5,942 nucleotides of DNA from Bacteroidales bacterium UBA6248 (GTDB lineage Bacteria > Bacteroidota > Bacteroidia > Bacteroidales > Lentimicrobiaceae): NCBI GenBank assembly GCA_002441345.1, contig DJVU01000066.1:1-5942 (forward strand), in the 5' to 3' direction. The translations under genes were made by a program, and so were the position numbers. The notes under the pieces were generated by a model. The model did no database searches and was not told the DNA's origin. It saw only the letters and a list, made by a program, of their open reading frames with translations. Position 1 is the stretch's first letter, and every line of letters begins with the position of its first letter. Below are positions 5,402 through 5,942 of this stretch, in pieces.

Positions 5402-5432
5402 TTTGCTGCCTGAATACTAATTGGTAAATTTG
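5402..5432 (+). promoter_or_regulatory. Predicted promoter of the UDP-glucose dehydrogenase gene
   Basis: TTTG (5402-5405) and TAAATTTG (5425-5432) match the Bacteroidota -33/-7 consensus exactly with a 19 bp spacer. Transcription would start at about 5437-5439, leaving a leader of about 30 bases to the ATG at 5470. The leader has no Shine-Dalgarno sequence and is A-rich (CACAAAATCACAGCAT), as is common in this phylum. Confidence 0.78.
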
Positions 5433-5469
5433 CCGGTTAACTCATTGTAAACTCACAAAATCACAGCAT

Positions 5470-5942
5470 ATGAAGATTACCATCGTGGGAACCGGTTACG
5501 TGGGACTGGTTACCGGTACTTGTTTTTCTGAAGTCGGAATTAATGTTGTTTGCGTTGACATCGACGAGAAGAAGATTGCCAATCTGAAAAAAGGCATCTC
5601 CCCAATATATGAGCCGGGTCTCGACGAAATGATCACCCGGAACACCGAAAAAGGCAGGCTTCATTTCTCAACCGACCTTCCAGGATGTGTAAATGATTCA
5701 GACGTGATTTTTATTGCCGTAGGAACTCCTCCCGACGAAGACGGCAGCGCCGATCTTAAGTACGTTCTGGATGTTGCACGTTCCGTTGGTCAGCACATGA
5801 ACCAGTATATGCTTGTGGTGACCAAGAGTACGGTTCCCGTCGGCACTGCAGCCAAAGTGCGCAATGCCTTACAGGAAGAGCTCAATAAACGTCAGCTTGA
5901 TATCCCATTCGACGTAGCATCCAATCCTGAATTTTTAAAAGA
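5470..5942 (+). CDS. ugd: UDP-glucose 6-dehydrogenase (partial, C-terminus outside window)
   Basis: The first 157 residues of a nucleotide-sugar dehydrogenase that oxidises UDP-glucose twice with NAD+ to UDP-glucuronate, a precursor of capsule and other surface glycans. Seen: the NAD-binding MKITIVGTGYVGLVTGTCFSE start, with GTGYVG at 7-12 and the acidic D30 ending strand 2; the PIYEPGLDEM motif (45-54), typical of this enzyme; FIAVGTPPDEDGSADL (81-96); VTKSTVPVGT (117-126); and SNPEFLK (151-157) at the edge, the start of the NPEFL(R/K)EG motif. The catalytic cysteine region (near residue 255 in the family) is outside the window. UDP-ManNAc or GDP-mannose dehydrogenases share this fold, but the YEPGL and GTPPDEDGSADL patterns favour UDP-glucose. 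Start choice is firm: the ATG directly opens the Rossmann fold. It has its own promoter, so it begins a new transcription unit on the plus strand. Confidence 0.93.
   Translation, partial: MKITIVGTGYVGLVTGTCFSEVGINVVCVDIDEKKIANLKKGISPIYEPGLDEMITRNTEKGRLHFSTDLPGCVNDSDVIFIAVGTPPDEDGSADLKYVLDVARSVGQHMNQYMLVVTKSTVPVGTAAKVRNALQEELNKRQLDIPFDVASNPEFLK

Noticed and set aside
5461..5664. 67-codon minus-strand open frame
   Set aside because: Antisense to the start of ugd, where the Rossmann motif is unmistakable on the plus strand.
1..5942. Mobile element, CRISPR array, toxin-antitoxin or defence system
   Set aside because: No transposase motifs, long terminal repeats, evenly spaced direct repeats or paired small toxin-like genes were seen. 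The tRNA has no duplicated 3' end nearby that would mark an integration site.

Overview
The window reads as an ordinary chromosomal segment of a Bacteroidota (Bacteroidetes) bacterium, probably Bacteroidales-like. Three things point there. Four promoters fit the phylum-specific pattern of TTTG at -33 and TAnnTTTG at -7, with spacers of 19 to 21 bp (one has CTTG at -33). The genes lack Shine-Dalgarno sequences. One gene encodes a four-helix membrane protein that looks like DUF4199, a family typical of this phylum. The exact genus cannot be read from the sequence.

Minus-strand left half (1-3482): a promoter at 3451-3482 drives a tight operon, read right to left, of a DUF4199-like membrane protein (3428-2853), a membrane-anchored GT2 glycosyltransferase (2834-1899) and a GT4-like glycosyltransferase (1875-739). 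The gaps are 18 and 23 bp. A hairpin at 674-705 may end this transcript. After a 230 bp gap comes the N-terminal part of a GHMP sugar kinase of the heptose-7-phosphate kinase type (508 to the window edge), which has no ATG start.

Plus-strand middle (3597-4725): a strong promoter precedes the 4.5S/SRP RNA gene (about 3634-3730). Next come a YciO-type Sua5/YciO/YrdC protein and a small cupin protein, which overlap by one base (TGATG) and are probably translationally coupled. No separate promoter is visible for this pair.

Plus-strand right part (4789-5942): a tRNA-Lys(UUU) gene has its own promoter and a clean intrinsic terminator. It is followed by about 490 bp without a convincing gene, which holds terminator-like structures. 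Then comes a promoter and the 5' part of a UDP-glucose 6-dehydrogenase gene that runs off the window.

The protein genes at both ends (sugar kinase, two glycosyltransferases, UDP-glucose dehydrogenase) point to making nucleotide sugars and cell-surface glycans. The centre is housekeeping (protein targeting, tRNA). I saw no mobile element, CRISPR array, toxin-antitoxin pair or defence system, and no sign of a new biological system. The points most worth checking are the kinase start codon, the missing promoter of the yciO-cupin pair, the inverted repeat inside the tRNA promoter and the structured gap before the dehydrogenase.
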